Assembly (NCBI RefSeq): GCF_009754945.1
Contig: NZ_WPIN01000006.1
Span: 248,001-312,000, forward strand
Origin: Spirosoma arboris
GTDB taxonomy: Bacteria > Bacteroidota > Bacteroidia > Cytophagales > Spirosomataceae
Reading direction: 5' to 3'
DNA length: 64,000 bases
Below are positions 1 through 8,502 of this stretch, piece after piece. The notes under the pieces were generated by a model. That model saw nothing but the letters and a program-made list of their open reading frames with translations, did no database searches and had not been told where the DNA came from. The position numbers were made by a program, and so were the translations under genes. Every line of letters begins with the position of its first letter. Position 1 is the first letter of the stretch.

Positions 1-1169
1 TTCAGCGGTCTTTGTCGCGACTGTCGACGTATGTGCAGGAAGCTTTTTCGGGGATTCGCGTGCTGAAGGCGTTTGTGCAGGAGAATAATTCGGCGGCTAA
101 GTTTGAGATTGAGAGCGATGAATATCGAAACAAGTCGCTGAGTTTAACGCGGGTTGACTCGTTATTTTTTCCGATCGTGGCCATTCTGGTCGGACTGAGT
201 AATGTACTGGTTATTTTCGTCGGCGGCCAGGAAATTATAGCTGGGCGGCTCACGCCCGGCAACATTACGGAATTCATTCTGTACGTAAACATGCTGACGT
301 GGCCCGTGATGGCGCTGGGCTGGACTACGAGCCAAACCCAACGGGCTGCTGCTTCTCAACAACGCATTAACGAATTCCTAAGCATCAAAACCGACATTGT
401 CTCACAGAAGAATATCAGCCACACGATTCAGGGCGATATCGAGTTCAGGAAGGTTCGGTTTGTGTATCCTGATTCGGGCATTATTGCCATCAAAGAATTC
501 TCGATGCGCGTTCGGGCGGGAGAAACAGTCGCTATTCTCGGAACAACTGGTTCGGGTAAAAGTACACTGGCGAACTTGCTAACACGAATGTACGACGTGA
601 CCTTTGGCGAGATTCTGATTGATGGAATTCCGATCAAAGATTACAACCTGACCTCATTGCGGGAGCAAATGGGCTATGTGCCGCAGGACGTATTCCTGTT
701 CTCTGAAACCATAAGCAACAACGTTCGCTTTGGTAAACCTGACCTGCCACAGGAACGCGTCGATCAGGCCATTCGTGATGCTGATTTGTATCAGAATGTG
801 CTCGATTTCCCGGAGCAATTTGAAACTCGCGTGGGCGAGCGTGGTGTCACATTATCGGGCGGTCAGAAGCAACGCCTGAGCATCGCCCGCGCAATCGCCC
901 GCGATCCTAAAATTCTGATCCTTGATGACTGTTTATCGGCAGTAGATACCAACACCGAAAACATCATCCTGAACAACCTCCAGCGCATCATGGCCGACCG
1001 CACTTCGGTTGTGATTTCGCACCGTGTCTCCTCCGCAAAACTAGCCGACTTCATTATTATGTTGGACGAAGGCGAAATCATTGAGCAGGGCACGCATGAA
1101 GAACTACTCGCCAAAAACGGTGCCTATCGCGAACTGTACGAGAAGCAGTTGCAGACGGAAGAAGTGTAA
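1..1169 (+). CDS. ABC exporter, membrane/ATPase fusion (5' truncated)
   Basis: The frame is open from the window edge (first full codon at 3), so the true start lies upstream and only the last roughly 389 residues are visible. The first third is the end of an ABC exporter membrane domain, with helices near 160-320 and the coupling-helix stretch 'YVQEAFSGIRVLKAF'. The rest is a complete nucleotide-binding domain: Walker A GTTGSGKST, Q-loop VPQD, signature LSGGQKQR, Walker B ILILDD, and the H-loop in 'VVISHR'. This is the MsbA/BmrA-like half-exporter architecture, probably pumping lipids or drugs across the inner membrane as a homo- or heterodimer. The second residue after Walker B is D rather than the usual catalytic E, as in the degenerate site of heterodimeric exporters. 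That suggests a partner gene upstream, outside the window. Confidence 0.93.
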   Translation, partial: QRSLSRLSTYVQEAFSGIRVLKAFVQENNSAAKFEIESDEYRNKSLSLTRVDSLFFPIVAILVGLSNVLVIFVGGQEIIAGRLTPGNITEFILYVNMLTWPVMALGWTTSQTQRAAASQQRINEFLSIKTDIVSQKNISHTIQGDIEFRKVRFVYPDSGIIAIKEFSMRVRAGETVAILGTTGSGKSTLANLLTRMYDVTFGEILIDGIPIKDYNLTSLREQMGYVPQDVFLFSETISNNVRFGKPDLPQERVDQAIRDADLYQNVLDFPEQFETRVGERGVTLSGGQKQRLSIARAIARDPKILILDDCLSAVDTNTENIILNNLQRIMADRTSVVISHRVSSAKLADFIIMLDEGEIIEQGTHEELLAKNGAYRELYEKQLQTEEV

Positions 1170-1265
1170 AGTGGGGTTACGGCTGGCGGGCAATCACGTT
1201 ACGATTTTCGATTGGGCGGGGATATTTTGGTATCTTCGCCCTTATTGTTTTTAGGTTATACAAGT

Positions 1266-1352
1266 ATGGCTACGGAAAATCCCCGCGTCTGGTTCAAGAG
1301 CATTTCACTCGAAAACGTCCGCTCGTTTGGTGTATATTTTGCGATTGAGTAA
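1266..1352 (+). pseudogene. 5' remnant of an AAA/RecF-like ATPase gene
   Basis: A 28-codon reading frame starts with ATG and ends in TAA. It carries the segment FKSISLENVRSFG, which resembles the opening beta-strand of SMC/RecF-type AAA ATPases ('I.L.NFRsFG') placed just before the Walker A loop. The frame stops before any Walker A, so nothing catalytic is left. A promoter-like TATCTTCG, one mismatch from TAnnTTTG, lies about 30 bases upstream at 1231-1238. This fits a truncated gene that kept its promoter and 5' end. It could also be a chance ORF. The family assignment rests on about 13 residues. Confidence 0.4.
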
Positions 1353-1363
1353 AGAGTAAAATG

Positions 1364-1732
1364 TCAAATCACACACAATACTTCAATCAGAAAACCTCCG
1401 GGGGCGGTCACGTAAAACGAATAGGTACCACGCCCACCGTAGTTGTGGGGTTCTTTACCAACGTCGATGCCATTGGCTTTCATGATCTGATAAATTTCGA
1501 TGACCTTTTCGGGTGACTCCTGCACAAAGCCAACGTGAAAGTCGGTTGGGTATTGAGGAATTACGTCTTTCTTGAAATTACTGATAGACAGGATAAAGCC
1601 GTCTTTATCTTCCAGAATAGCGATAATATTATCGCCTTTTACTTCGTCAGTGTGAAAGCCAAAGTATGTCTCAAAAAAAGATACTGTTTGTGCCACATCG
1701 GACACGGCTAAATTTAAATGCTTGAGTGCCAT
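1364..1732 (-). CDS. VOC (glyoxalase/bleomycin-resistance fold) protein
   Basis: 122 residues, the normal length for a single-chain vicinal-oxygen-chelate protein made of two beta-alpha-beta-beta-beta modules. It opens with 'LKHLNLAVSDVAQTVSFFE', in which H4 is the usual first metal ligand, and ends with 'GFLIEVLC', which holds the usual Glu ligand. Such proteins act as dioxygenases, isomerases or drug-binding proteins, and the sequence does not say which. The gene lies 12 bases downstream of the TMEM175-like gene on the same strand, so the two are probably co-transcribed from the divergent promoter near 2450. Confidence 0.85.
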   Translation of the reverse strand: MALKHLNLAVSDVAQTVSFFETYFGFHTDEVKGDNIIAILEDKDGFILSISNFKKDVIPQYPTDFHVGFVQESPEKVIEIYQIMKANGIDVGKEPHNYGGRGTYSFYVTAPGGFLIEVLCVI

Positions 1733-1744
1733 TTGTATATAGGG

Positions 1745-2380
1745 TTATCGTTTAAGGCGACGGGGCAATGCTAAGCGCCGATAGATTGCCATCATCATGG
1801 GTCGGGTGAAAAGAATAAAGAACGCAAGGGTGGGCGCAAAAAAAGTAAAGACAATGGCAATTAACCCATTAACCATGCCCACGTTAAAATAAATTTGATA
1901 GATTTTAACCTGCCTTTCGGGGATTTCTCCATCCAGATAGTCAGGCCTTACCGCCACATAATCCCAAATAAAATTCTGACAGGCGGTAATCCCCAGTGTA
2001 TTGAGTACGTACACCATCGTAGCAACCCGTTCCCCGAAATGAGCGCTTAGCAACGATGCTGAAAAGGGGAGAAGGGCAATGAAAAATAACCAGGAGATAT
2101 TTATCCATACCAGCCTTTCATCCACTCGCTTTATGTAGCGGAATATTTGATTATGTATGATCCAGAATAGCGCTACAAGAATGAATGAGAGTAAAAATGC
2201 CGCAAACTGAGGTAACAATTTGCCAATGTCAGCCCAACGAACGGTTTGCGAGCCAGCTATATCAAGCTTTAAGTCAAGTACCAATAAGGTAATGGCGATC
2301 GCCACAACGGCATCGCTGAAAAAGACGATCCTATCGAGGTTTAAATCCTTCTCTTTGGGTCGATTAGCAGACTTATCCAT
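1745..2380 (-). CDS. TMEM175-family (DUF1211) membrane protein, putative K+ channel
   Basis: 211 residues with about six hydrophobic segments. The family hallmark RxxxFSD lies in the first helix (R17, F21-S22-D23, followed by AVVAIAITLL). In characterised bacterial TMEM175 proteins this helix lines the pore of a tetrameric potassium-selective channel in the inner membrane. The first 13 residues are charged and cytosolic. A VOC gene follows after 12 bases, and a MarR regulator is transcribed divergently from the other side of a 157-base region holding a symmetrical operator. MarR is therefore the likely regulator of this unit. Channel activity is inferred from family membership. Confidence 0.85.
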   Translation of the reverse strand: MDKSANRPKEKDLNLDRIVFFSDAVVAIAITLLVLDLKLDIAGSQTVRWADIGKLLPQFAAFLLSFILVALFWIIHNQIFRYIKRVDERLVWINISWLFFIALLPFSASLLSAHFGERVATMVYVLNTLGITACQNFIWDYVAVRPDYLDGEIPERQVKIYQIYFNVGMVNGLIAIVFTFFAPTLAFFILFTRPMMMAIYRRLALPRRLKR

Positions 2381-2448
2381 GTGTTATGAAAGATGGAGTG
2401 ATTAGCTAAATACTATTGCTCTTTTAATCAGCGTTATTATTATTAGTA

Positions 2449-2500
2449 CAAATATAGTCTCTATTGTTGACTAATTAGTCATAATTGATGACTATATTTG
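2449..2500. promoter_or_regulatory. symmetrical divergent promoter with MarR-type operator
   Basis: A perfect 14-base palindrome TGACTAATTAGTCA (2468-2481) sits exactly midway between two mirror-image copies of GACTATATTTG. One lies on the + strand at 2490-2500 and one on the - strand at 2449-2459. Each copy contains TATATTTG, a perfect Bacteroidota -7 box. The + strand box would serve the MarR gene, with TTG at 2467-2469 as a -33 element inside the palindrome. The - strand box would serve the TMEM175/VOC pair. A further TGACTA half-site lies at 2489-2494. A bound MarR dimer would cover both upstream elements at once, so one repressor could shut both directions. Confidence 0.7.
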
Positions 2501-2537
2501 TTTGTAAAATTAGTGTCCAATTTGGAACGAAGTAAGT

Positions 2538-3035
2538 ATGAAGAAAAAGAAGGCTATCCTGGCGGAGTTAACTGACTACATGCAGAATAACGAGCGCAAT
2601 TGGGTCCGGTTGATTGCTGTTACAAAACGACTAACAGATGGCTGGATGCAACGTGCGATGAGCGCATCAACAGATATGCCCTTCAAAACATCGTTCATGA
2701 AATTTCTGACCAACATCAGCCTGAACGGCATTACGAATCAGGAATTGGCAAAACGAGCCATGCAGCCTAAACAGGCCATGAGTCGAACGGTGAAAGAGTT
2801 GGAAGCTGAAGGACTAATTAATACGGAAAAGAGCAAACGCGACGGGCGTAGCTCTAAAATTACCTTGACCGATGAAGGTAAAAAGTTGTTACTAATAGCG
2901 AAACGCCAACAGGAAAAACTTACAGATACGTATAAGGAATTAGTGGGTGAGGAAAATTTCGCGATTGCCGTAGAGGTGCTTTATCAAATAGTTGCTTATC
3001 ACGAATCGCTGAATCAACCTGAGGAGGATGAGTAA
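2538..3035 (+). CDS. MarR-family transcriptional regulator
   Basis: 165 residues, with a winged helix-turn-helix at about residues 55-115. The recognition region is 'NQELAKRAMQPKQAMSRTVKELEAEGLI' and the wing has 'SKRDGRSSKITLTDEGKKLL', with the DxR motif typical of MarR proteins. The flanking N- and C-terminal helices would form the dimer interface. The ATG at 2538 lies 38 bases after the -7 box at 2493-2500. The gene is divergent from the TMEM175/VOC unit across a palindromic operator, the usual layout for an autorepressing MarR that controls its neighbours. No Cys-based redox switch is apparent, and the ligand cannot be predicted. Confidence 0.92.
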   Translation: MKKKKAILAELTDYMQNNERNWVRLIAVTKRLTDGWMQRAMSASTDMPFKTSFMKFLTNISLNGITNQELAKRAMQPKQAMSRTVKELEAEGLINTEKSKRDGRSSKITLTDEGKKLLLIAKRQQEKLTDTYKELVGEENFAIAVEVLYQIVAYHESLNQPEEDE

Positions 3036-3072
3036 TAGAGTTAACAATCAACTTACATCAACTCTATTACTC
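3030..3072. terminator. bidirectional hairpin over two convergent stop codons
   Basis: A perfect 13-base inverted repeat, GAGTAATAGAGTT at 3030-3042 and its complement at 3060-3072, has a 17-base loop. The left arm contains the stop codon of the MarR gene and the right arm contains the stop codon of the leftward glycoside hydrolase. The hairpin therefore probably ends transcription from both sides. There is no long T-run. Confidence 0.6.
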
Positions 3073-5253
3073 AATAACCCACCAGCCGTAACTCTCTGGC
3101 TCAATTTCTACTGAAATCTCCACTTCATAATTCCGATTCAGTTTGTACGATTTGGGCTTGCCTTCACCTTGTCGAATCATCGCTGTTTCGCGAAGCCCAG
3201 TGTAATAAAGAGGGAGTTTAATAGTCCGAGTGATTTTTGTTTTCAGCGGATTAAAGAGCATCACCAGTCCTTTTTCCTTCTTCGTAGGATTAACATGTAG
3301 AATGCCATCCCAATCGCGACCGTCGGGTCGGCGAAGGTGGATGAGATCAGAGTTTAGAATCGGGCGGTATTTCTTGTACCAACTAATCACACGCTGAACG
3401 GCCTGTTTCGTTGCTTCGGTATCGTATAGCCGAGGACCTCGGTAACAGGCCTGAATACCAGCTCCGTAATATTGCATCATAAGTTGCTCATAATCGGTCA
3501 GGTGTTCGCTGAGGGGCTCTAGTACAGCTTCGGGGCCACCACCCTGGTATTTGGTGAGCGGTACAAATCCCCAACCCATAGCGGGCGTTTTCTCCCAGGT
3601 ACCGTCATAAATATTTTGCCGATTCAGTAGTTTCTGCTGGTCGCGCGACAGTGAAAAATTAACCTCCCGATACCCTAGTGCAATCTTATTGGTGCCATCC
3701 ATGAAATACCAGTCAGGCGCATTGATATACACACCTTTTTCATTCAGAAATCGGTAAAATCCTTTCTGCATTTCCATCTGTACCCACTGCGAATCGTCCA
3801 GTCCTTTATGGCCCGGATGCTTCGTAGAGGCACAGACATCACCAGGGTAAGGGCCATCATGTTCAAGTAAATCGAAACCTGTTTCAGTGATGAACTTCTT
3901 TAGACTATTCAGGTAATTGATGCCCCACTGACTGGCTAAACAGGGTGCGTGACCGAAAAACGCCCCTTTATCAGGTAAACCAGTTTTTGGGTCAATAACG
4001 TCGGTTTCATCATCGATCCGTCGGCTGCTGAACAGCGAATAACCGCCCAGTAGAATTCTTTTACTATGGGCATAATCAGCCAGTGCCTTGAATTTCTGGA
4101 TGTTCGCATCGCTGGCATCTTCCATATTCAGTCCGCTGCCAAAGCTCAGAATCACCATCTCATACCCCGTTTCGGCACATTGATCAATTACGTTTTTTAC
4201 CGTTGCCGGATCGGTGCTGACCAGGTGCATGAAAATAGGATTCTGCGTTGTCCAGGGCGTAACGGTCGCATAAAACCGCCGACGGGCAAGACCGTTGCGT
4301 TCGCGGTCGTAGGAGTCCGAGAGCAGTTCATAGGTGCGTATTGACGTGTACGTTTGTGACGATTCCAGGTCAACGCCGACGCCAAGGGTTGGATACACTT
4401 CCAGCAAACAGGGCGTTTCGTAGTTGTAATTTACCTGCGACGTATACAGTGAATCGGTTTTCCAGTGCGTTGCCTGATCAGATAAATCGTAGCGCATTGC
4501 ATTGTTGAATGCAAAGTTGTTTTCGATATAAATACGCTGGGGTTTCTTCATCTGCTCAGGCTTTCCTACCACCGCCGATTCCTCTTCTGGTGTTGCCAGT
4601 ATCTCGTTGATAACCTGATTAATATGATGTGTTTTCGAACTTTTGTTTTGAATCGTTACCCATTTACAAAGCGTTGGAATACCATCGTAAAGTGCATAAT
4701 GAACAGCTACTTCCACGCCTTGCAATTCAGGCAGATTGGACGTGAATGCCAGCGTTACTTCCTTACCGCCAGCTTGATTTCGATTCATAGTCCAGGTACG
4801 CGATTTCCAGTTAACGTAGGGCTTTACGGGCGAAACCGTGATTGTCTTAAACTGGAAATCAGCCGGGTTTGCAGTTAGTCCATCAAGCCACTCTTCACGC
4901 AGGTAAGCGTGTTCTTTCTGCCCCTGCAAGCCGCCAATATTATACGGTTTGCCATTAAGAACAACCACCGCTTCGGGTCTGACAGATCGAACAAACTGCT
5001 CATTGGTCGACAGATTCTGGTAATCGACTGTGGCCAGATTGGGACTAATTCGAAATCGGCGACTGATCAATCCATTCGCTAATACGAGCTCTTTGCCATT
5101 GTTGGTCTGAAAGACACCTGCTTTCTGTAGAACGGGCGCAATCAGCCAATCCTGCTTAAAGGAAGTAGGTTGATAAAGAGGGAGTGATTGTGTTTGCGGA
5201 AACGCGCTGTGCGTCAGGAACCAGCAAAGGAGTAAGTAGTGTAAACGGCCCAT
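3067..5253 (-). CDS. exported glycoside hydrolase, clan GH-D-like (alpha-galactosidase-type)
   Basis: 728 residues with an N-terminal signal peptide ('YLLLCWFLTHSAFPQ'). An N-terminal beta-sandwich of about 300 residues is followed by a TIM-barrel-like part. 'FDLLEHDGPYPGD' is a candidate nucleophile strand, and 'NAPDWYFMDGTNK' and 'EHLTDYEQLMMQYYGAG' follow. A C-terminal beta-rich domain ends in 'ESYGWWVIE'. This order resembles GH36/GH27 alpha-galactosidases, but the canonical KWD/CxxGxxxxD signatures are not clear, so substrate and family are tentative. It follows a serine hydrolase gene by 12 bases on the same strand, which suggests co-transcription. Its likely location is the periplasm or outer surface. 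Confidence 0.65.
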   Translation of the reverse strand: MGRLHYLLLCWFLTHSAFPQTQSLPLYQPTSFKQDWLIAPVLQKAGVFQTNNGKELVLANGLISRRFRISPNLATVDYQNLSTNEQFVRSVRPEAVVVLNGKPYNIGGLQGQKEHAYLREEWLDGLTANPADFQFKTITVSPVKPYVNWKSRTWTMNRNQAGGKEVTLAFTSNLPELQGVEVAVHYALYDGIPTLCKWVTIQNKSSKTHHINQVINEILATPEEESAVVGKPEQMKKPQRIYIENNFAFNNAMRYDLSDQATHWKTDSLYTSQVNYNYETPCLLEVYPTLGVGVDLESSQTYTSIRTYELLSDSYDRERNGLARRRFYATVTPWTTQNPIFMHLVSTDPATVKNVIDQCAETGYEMVILSFGSGLNMEDASDANIQKFKALADYAHSKRILLGGYSLFSSRRIDDETDVIDPKTGLPDKGAFFGHAPCLASQWGINYLNSLKKFITETGFDLLEHDGPYPGDVCASTKHPGHKGLDDSQWVQMEMQKGFYRFLNEKGVYINAPDWYFMDGTNKIALGYREVNFSLSRDQQKLLNRQNIYDGTWEKTPAMGWGFVPLTKYQGGGPEAVLEPLSEHLTDYEQLMMQYYGAGIQACYRGPRLYDTEATKQAVQRVISWYKKYRPILNSDLIHLRRPDGRDWDGILHVNPTKKEKGLVMLFNPLKTKITRTIKLPLYYTGLRETAMIRQGEGKPKSYKLNRNYEVEISVEIEPESYGWWVIE

Positions 5254-5265
5254 CGAAAAAATGAT

Positions 5266-6585
5266 CTATTCATCCAGTGCCTGATACACCAATACGTCAA
5301 ACTTTTTGTCGAGCTCACCGCCGTAAGTTGTGCCCCACATTTGTTTCATCAGAACGACGCTAATTTTTTCTTTTGGATCGGCGATGTAATGTGTGCTGAA
5401 AGCGCCACCCCAGGCAAACGTCCCCACGCTATTCAGATCATTTGCGTGGCCCTGTTCGCCAATTACCCGAAAGCCCAAACTGAAATAGTTGCCGGGCTCA
5501 GGAAACAGTGTGCCGGTTTGGTTCGAGTTCGTAAACAACTCGATCCCTTTTCGACTCAGGAATCGCTTTCCATTATAAACCCCGTCGTTGAGGAGCATTT
5601 GCAGAAAAATGGCGTAATCATAGGCTGTGCTGGATAAGCCGCCACCGCCGGAGTAGTACGTTTTTGCGCCCATAATTGGGTAATCAGGATCGACCGGGAG
5701 TGTTTTGATAGTAGCGGTTTTAATCAGCTTTTTGTCCTTATCTTCTGAATAAAGCGCCACTAAGCGATCTTTTTTGGCATCGGGCAAATAGAAATACGTG
5801 TCTTTCATACCCAGCGGTTCAAAAATTCGCTTCTGGAAAAACTCCGCCAGCGATTGGCCTGATACCACTTCCACCAAATAGCCGAGTACATCAATGCTTA
5901 GTCCATACGTCCATTTTTCGCCGGGTTGATGATTGAGCGGTTGCTTAGCTAATTTCTTCACCATATCGCCAAGTTTGATATTATCGGTAACGAAAGCGTC
6001 GGGAATACCACCGGCTTTCGTGTAAATGGCCCGCATACGGGGATCGCTGGCGATGACATTGTAATTCAGCCCCGACATGTGCGTTAACAGGTGACGAATC
6101 GTAATTTCCCGTTTGGCCGGAATAGTGGTGTAAGTGCTATCTTTCTCGTTGAATTTGTCGAGAACAACAGGCTTGGCGAACTCGGGAATATATTTACTAA
6201 TGGGATCATCGAGCAGGATTTTACCTTCTTCGTGCAGCATCATAACCGCTAATGAGGTAACGGCTTTGGTCATGGAGGCAATTCGAAAAATGGCATCCTT
6301 GGCCAGCGGTTTGCTGGATTCAAGATCCGATTTGCCAAACGATTTATGGTACACGATTTTACCGTCTTTCACCACAATTGCTGCCACACCCGGAAACGCT
6401 CCTTTGTCGATGTACGACTGGATAAGTCCGTCGAGTCGGTTGAGCCGTTCGGGGTAAAATCCGGCCGATTCGGGAGAGGCTACGGTTAATAACGGAGGGT
6501 TTTGTTTGGTGCCGGTTTGCGCATGCAGGGAGATTGTGGTGAGCGCAACAAGCACCACTGCTCGAATTGTGGTTAGTAACGTCAT
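5266..6585 (-). CDS. exported class C beta-lactamase-like serine hydrolase
   Basis: 439 residues with a signal peptide ending near 'ISLHAQ' (residue 22). The catalytic SxxK motif is S104-M-T-K107 in 'RIASMTKAVTSLA'. 'HLLTHMSGLNYNV' and the Tyr-containing 'WTYGLSIDVLGYLVEVVSG' follow. The C-terminal 'FAWGGAFSTHYIADP' matches the WGG box of family VIII esterases and class C-like enzymes. The length also fits EstB-type esterases. Likely activities are esterase, D-aminopeptidase or penicillin-binding-protein-like hydrolysis in the periplasm. True beta-lactamase activity is not implied. It is the upstream gene of a two-gene leftward unit with the glycoside hydrolase. Confidence 0.85.
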   Translation of the reverse strand: MTLLTTIRAVVLVALTTISLHAQTGTKQNPPLLTVASPESAGFYPERLNRLDGLIQSYIDKGAFPGVAAIVVKDGKIVYHKSFGKSDLESSKPLAKDAIFRIASMTKAVTSLAVMMLHEEGKILLDDPISKYIPEFAKPVVLDKFNEKDSTYTTIPAKREITIRHLLTHMSGLNYNVIASDPRMRAIYTKAGGIPDAFVTDNIKLGDMVKKLAKQPLNHQPGEKWTYGLSIDVLGYLVEVVSGQSLAEFFQKRIFEPLGMKDTYFYLPDAKKDRLVALYSEDKDKKLIKTATIKTLPVDPDYPIMGAKTYYSGGGGLSSTAYDYAIFLQMLLNDGVYNGKRFLSRKGIELFTNSNQTGTLFPEPGNYFSLGFRVIGEQGHANDLNSVGTFAWGGAFSTHYIADPKEKISVVLMKQMWGTTYGGELDKKFDVLVYQALDE

Positions 6586-6626
6586 AGAATTTAGGGTTTG
6601 ATTTAGGATAATGTGTGTAAAGTTAT

Positions 6627-6656
6627 GATAGCGCGAACGTCTTCGTTCGCGCTATC
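6627..6656. terminator. hairpin downstream of serine hydrolase
   Basis: A perfect 13-base stem (GATAGCGCGAACG at 6627-6639, complement at 6644-6656) closes on a 4-base loop. It lies 7 bases beyond the stop codon of the leftward gene 6664-7959. No T-run follows on that strand. It may be a short palindromic repeat doubling as a terminator. Confidence 0.5.
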
Positions 6657-6663
6657 GCGTCTC

Positions 6664-7959
6664 TCAATTATCAACATCTTTAACAACCGGCCTCGCATCA
6701 TTGATGCGTTTCTCGTACGGTATCCGAAAGACGTTCAAATCAGGAGTAAATGGGCGTTTCCGTTTCAATTCATATTGGTAAATTGTTTGACCTAGCTGGT
6801 ATAAAAATGGATGACCTATACTATCAAAGTCATATTTGTCGTCGTTCAGAATGCCGTCGCTGTTTACGTATACCGTAGCCGTTAGCATGTACTCGATTTT
6901 GTTGTTGAAATCGACTATGTACGACGCATCGGTCAGAAATCCATAGGCCCAGCCCACTTTATTAAATACCCGAATCCCCTCTGGCATCTGGTGATGCAAA
7001 CTATCCATAAAAAAGAATTTTACGTAGCTATCGTAATACTGTTTGGCGTCGTATTTAGGGTAATTGGTTTCGCTGGGATATTGCGATAAATATTGGTACA
7101 AAAATCGGTAATCATCCTTTGTTAAATTGAACCGTTGCTTTGCCGAAACCGACATTGGAAACATAACCGACTGGAGAATTTGCTGAAAAGCTTCGAGCGG
7201 AAATTTATTGCGTTCGGTGAAGTCAAAGGGCTGATGCACCAGGCTATCTCTCACATAATACCCTTTTCCGAGTTTGGCCACGCGTCGGAAATCAAACGGA
7301 TCTTCGTTATAAGCTGCCGGTTGGGTGTAAATTAGTTTGCCATCATCCTGGATAAACCGAACAGGGTTTGTATGCCGATTTTCATCGTTGGTCATGCGTA
7401 CGAATCGGTGGGTAATGCGCGTGTCCAGATATCCCTTCGCATGGAGCGACCGGTTGATTTCGCTCTGCCCTACAAACTCATACATGCGGCTGTACGGGTC
7501 ATTTTCGCTCACCAGAAAGGCCTTTCTGATAAGGTGAACTATTGACGGATACCCATTCTGTGCCGTCTTATCGGTCCATTCTTTGGTTTGCTTACTGTAT
7601 GCACTGTCGAATTGCATGGACGTGAACTTGGTCACGTTGGGCTTGTTCAACCTGTTTAGTTTTTCGAGCGATAGCAGCGCTAACGGCAATTTAACCGTAG
7701 AGGCCGGATTGAAATATTCGGTGCTATCGACATGGAAATAATAATTCGTGAACGAAGGCACATTCGCCTTGTCTCGATTAATTTGGGTATAAATAATTTG
7801 CAGCCGATACGTGTCTGGATGCTTGATGACTTCCTGAAAAATCGGACTCTGATTCCTGGAAAATAAATTAGTCAGGAACGCATCGGTACGGGATTGGCCG
7901 TGACTAACTGAAATACAAATGAATAGAAGGCCGATATGAAAGATTACACGTTGTTGCAT
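6664..7959 (-). CDS. exported class A-like serine hydrolase
   Basis: 431 residues. The signal peptide ends near 'CISVSHGQ' (residue 22). The SxxK motif is S87-T-V-K90 in 'NPASTVKLPLALLSLEKLN', the typical class A beta-lactamase/D-Ala-D-Ala peptidase context. 'LVSENDPYSRMYEFVG' supplies the SDN-like loop (here SEN). Near the C-terminus 'VFNKVGWAYGFLTDASYIVDF' takes the place of the KTG strand. The protein is longer than class A enzymes (about 290 residues), so it is a beta-lactamase-related hydrolase of unknown substrate. It is not in a tight operon: hairpins lie on both sides, and it is the second of three unrelated-subtype serine hydrolases within 7 kb. Confidence 0.75.
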   Translation of the reverse strand: MQQRVIFHIGLLFICISVSHGQSRTDAFLTNLFSRNQSPIFQEVIKHPDTYRLQIIYTQINRDKANVPSFTNYYFHVDSTEYFNPASTVKLPLALLSLEKLNRLNKPNVTKFTSMQFDSAYSKQTKEWTDKTAQNGYPSIVHLIRKAFLVSENDPYSRMYEFVGQSEINRSLHAKGYLDTRITHRFVRMTNDENRHTNPVRFIQDDGKLIYTQPAAYNEDPFDFRRVAKLGKGYYVRDSLVHQPFDFTERNKFPLEAFQQILQSVMFPMSVSAKQRFNLTKDDYRFLYQYLSQYPSETNYPKYDAKQYYDSYVKFFFMDSLHHQMPEGIRVFNKVGWAYGFLTDASYIVDFNNKIEYMLTATVYVNSDGILNDDKYDFDSIGHPFLYQLGQTIYQYELKRKRPFTPDLNVFRIPYEKRINDARPVVKDVDN

Positions 7960-7996
7960 AGCTACTAAAACGATTTCAAGGCTACTTAAGGATTCA

Positions 7997-8100
7997 TTTT
8001 TGTCATTCCGACGAAAGGAGGAATCTTAAGTCTCCTATTAATTCAAGCGCCTGATTAACAGGGAATTTTGAGATTCCTCCTTTCGTCGGAATGACAAAAA
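7997..8100. repeat. long perfect inverted repeat (REP/MITE-like palindrome)
   Basis: Two perfect 30-base arms (7997-8026 and 8071-8100), with cores CATTCCGACGAAAGGAGGAA and its complement, enclose a 44-base spacer. The right arm abuts the stop codon of the DUF3037 gene. Related 'ATTCC..CG..GGAATGACA' palindromes recur in intergenic DNA of many bacterial genomes, so this is likely a repetitive palindromic element. It would also work as a terminator for the leftward DUF3037 transcript. Confidence 0.65.
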
Positions 8101-8502
8101 CTACAAAACCAATTGAGCAAAAAGTCGCGCCAGCGTTTCGCCCGCATCAACACACAAGCCAGGGTGAACTGGTGATGTTTGTACAACCGTGCTACGTGTG
8201 GCCGTGAGCCATCGAAAACGCTCAGCTATTGGGAGCTTGCCAATGGTACCACCTTGTGCACGGCCTGCACAAATTCGCTCGAAAGCACTTAACCTGTCGG
8301 CCAGTTCCTGCATATCTAACTCCGCCGAAAAGGCGCGAAGACGAGGTTCGTTCAACGCGAATTTCGTTTGCAAAAAGCCCTGTGAGCGGCAATAAACAAT
8401 AACGCCAACGTTCAGAAATTCTTCCCGATCAACGCGCGGCATAACCCGGATGACGGCGTACTCAAACAAGTGCATTTCTGGCATCTTTAGCTGCGTTAAC
8501 AA
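8101..8502 (-). CDS. DUF3037 family protein
   Basis: 133 residues. The segment 'FEYAVIRVMPRVDREEFLNVGVIVYC' is the recognisable DUF3037 opening, and the C-terminal part is helical. No catalytic residues are known to me for this family. The gene overlaps the end of the upstream HipA-like kinase gene by 41 bases when the first ATG is used. Starting at Met7 (8484) would still overlap by 23 bases, so translation is probably coupled. DUF3037 genes are frequently next to HipA-like kinase genes, which suggests a joint function, perhaps as partner or substrate of the kinase. Confidence 0.8.
   Translation of the reverse strand: MLTQLKMPEMHLFEYAVIRVMPRVDREEFLNVGVIVYCRSQGFLQTKFALNEPRLRAFSAELDMQELADRLSAFERICAGRAQGGTIGKLPIAERFRWLTATRSTVVQTSPVHPGLCVDAGETLARLFAQLVL

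Noticed and set aside
6664..7959. antibiotic-resistance beta-lactamase
   Set aside because: SxxK is present but the length and the missing KTG point to a beta-lactamase-related hydrolase. Resistance cannot be inferred from sequence alone.
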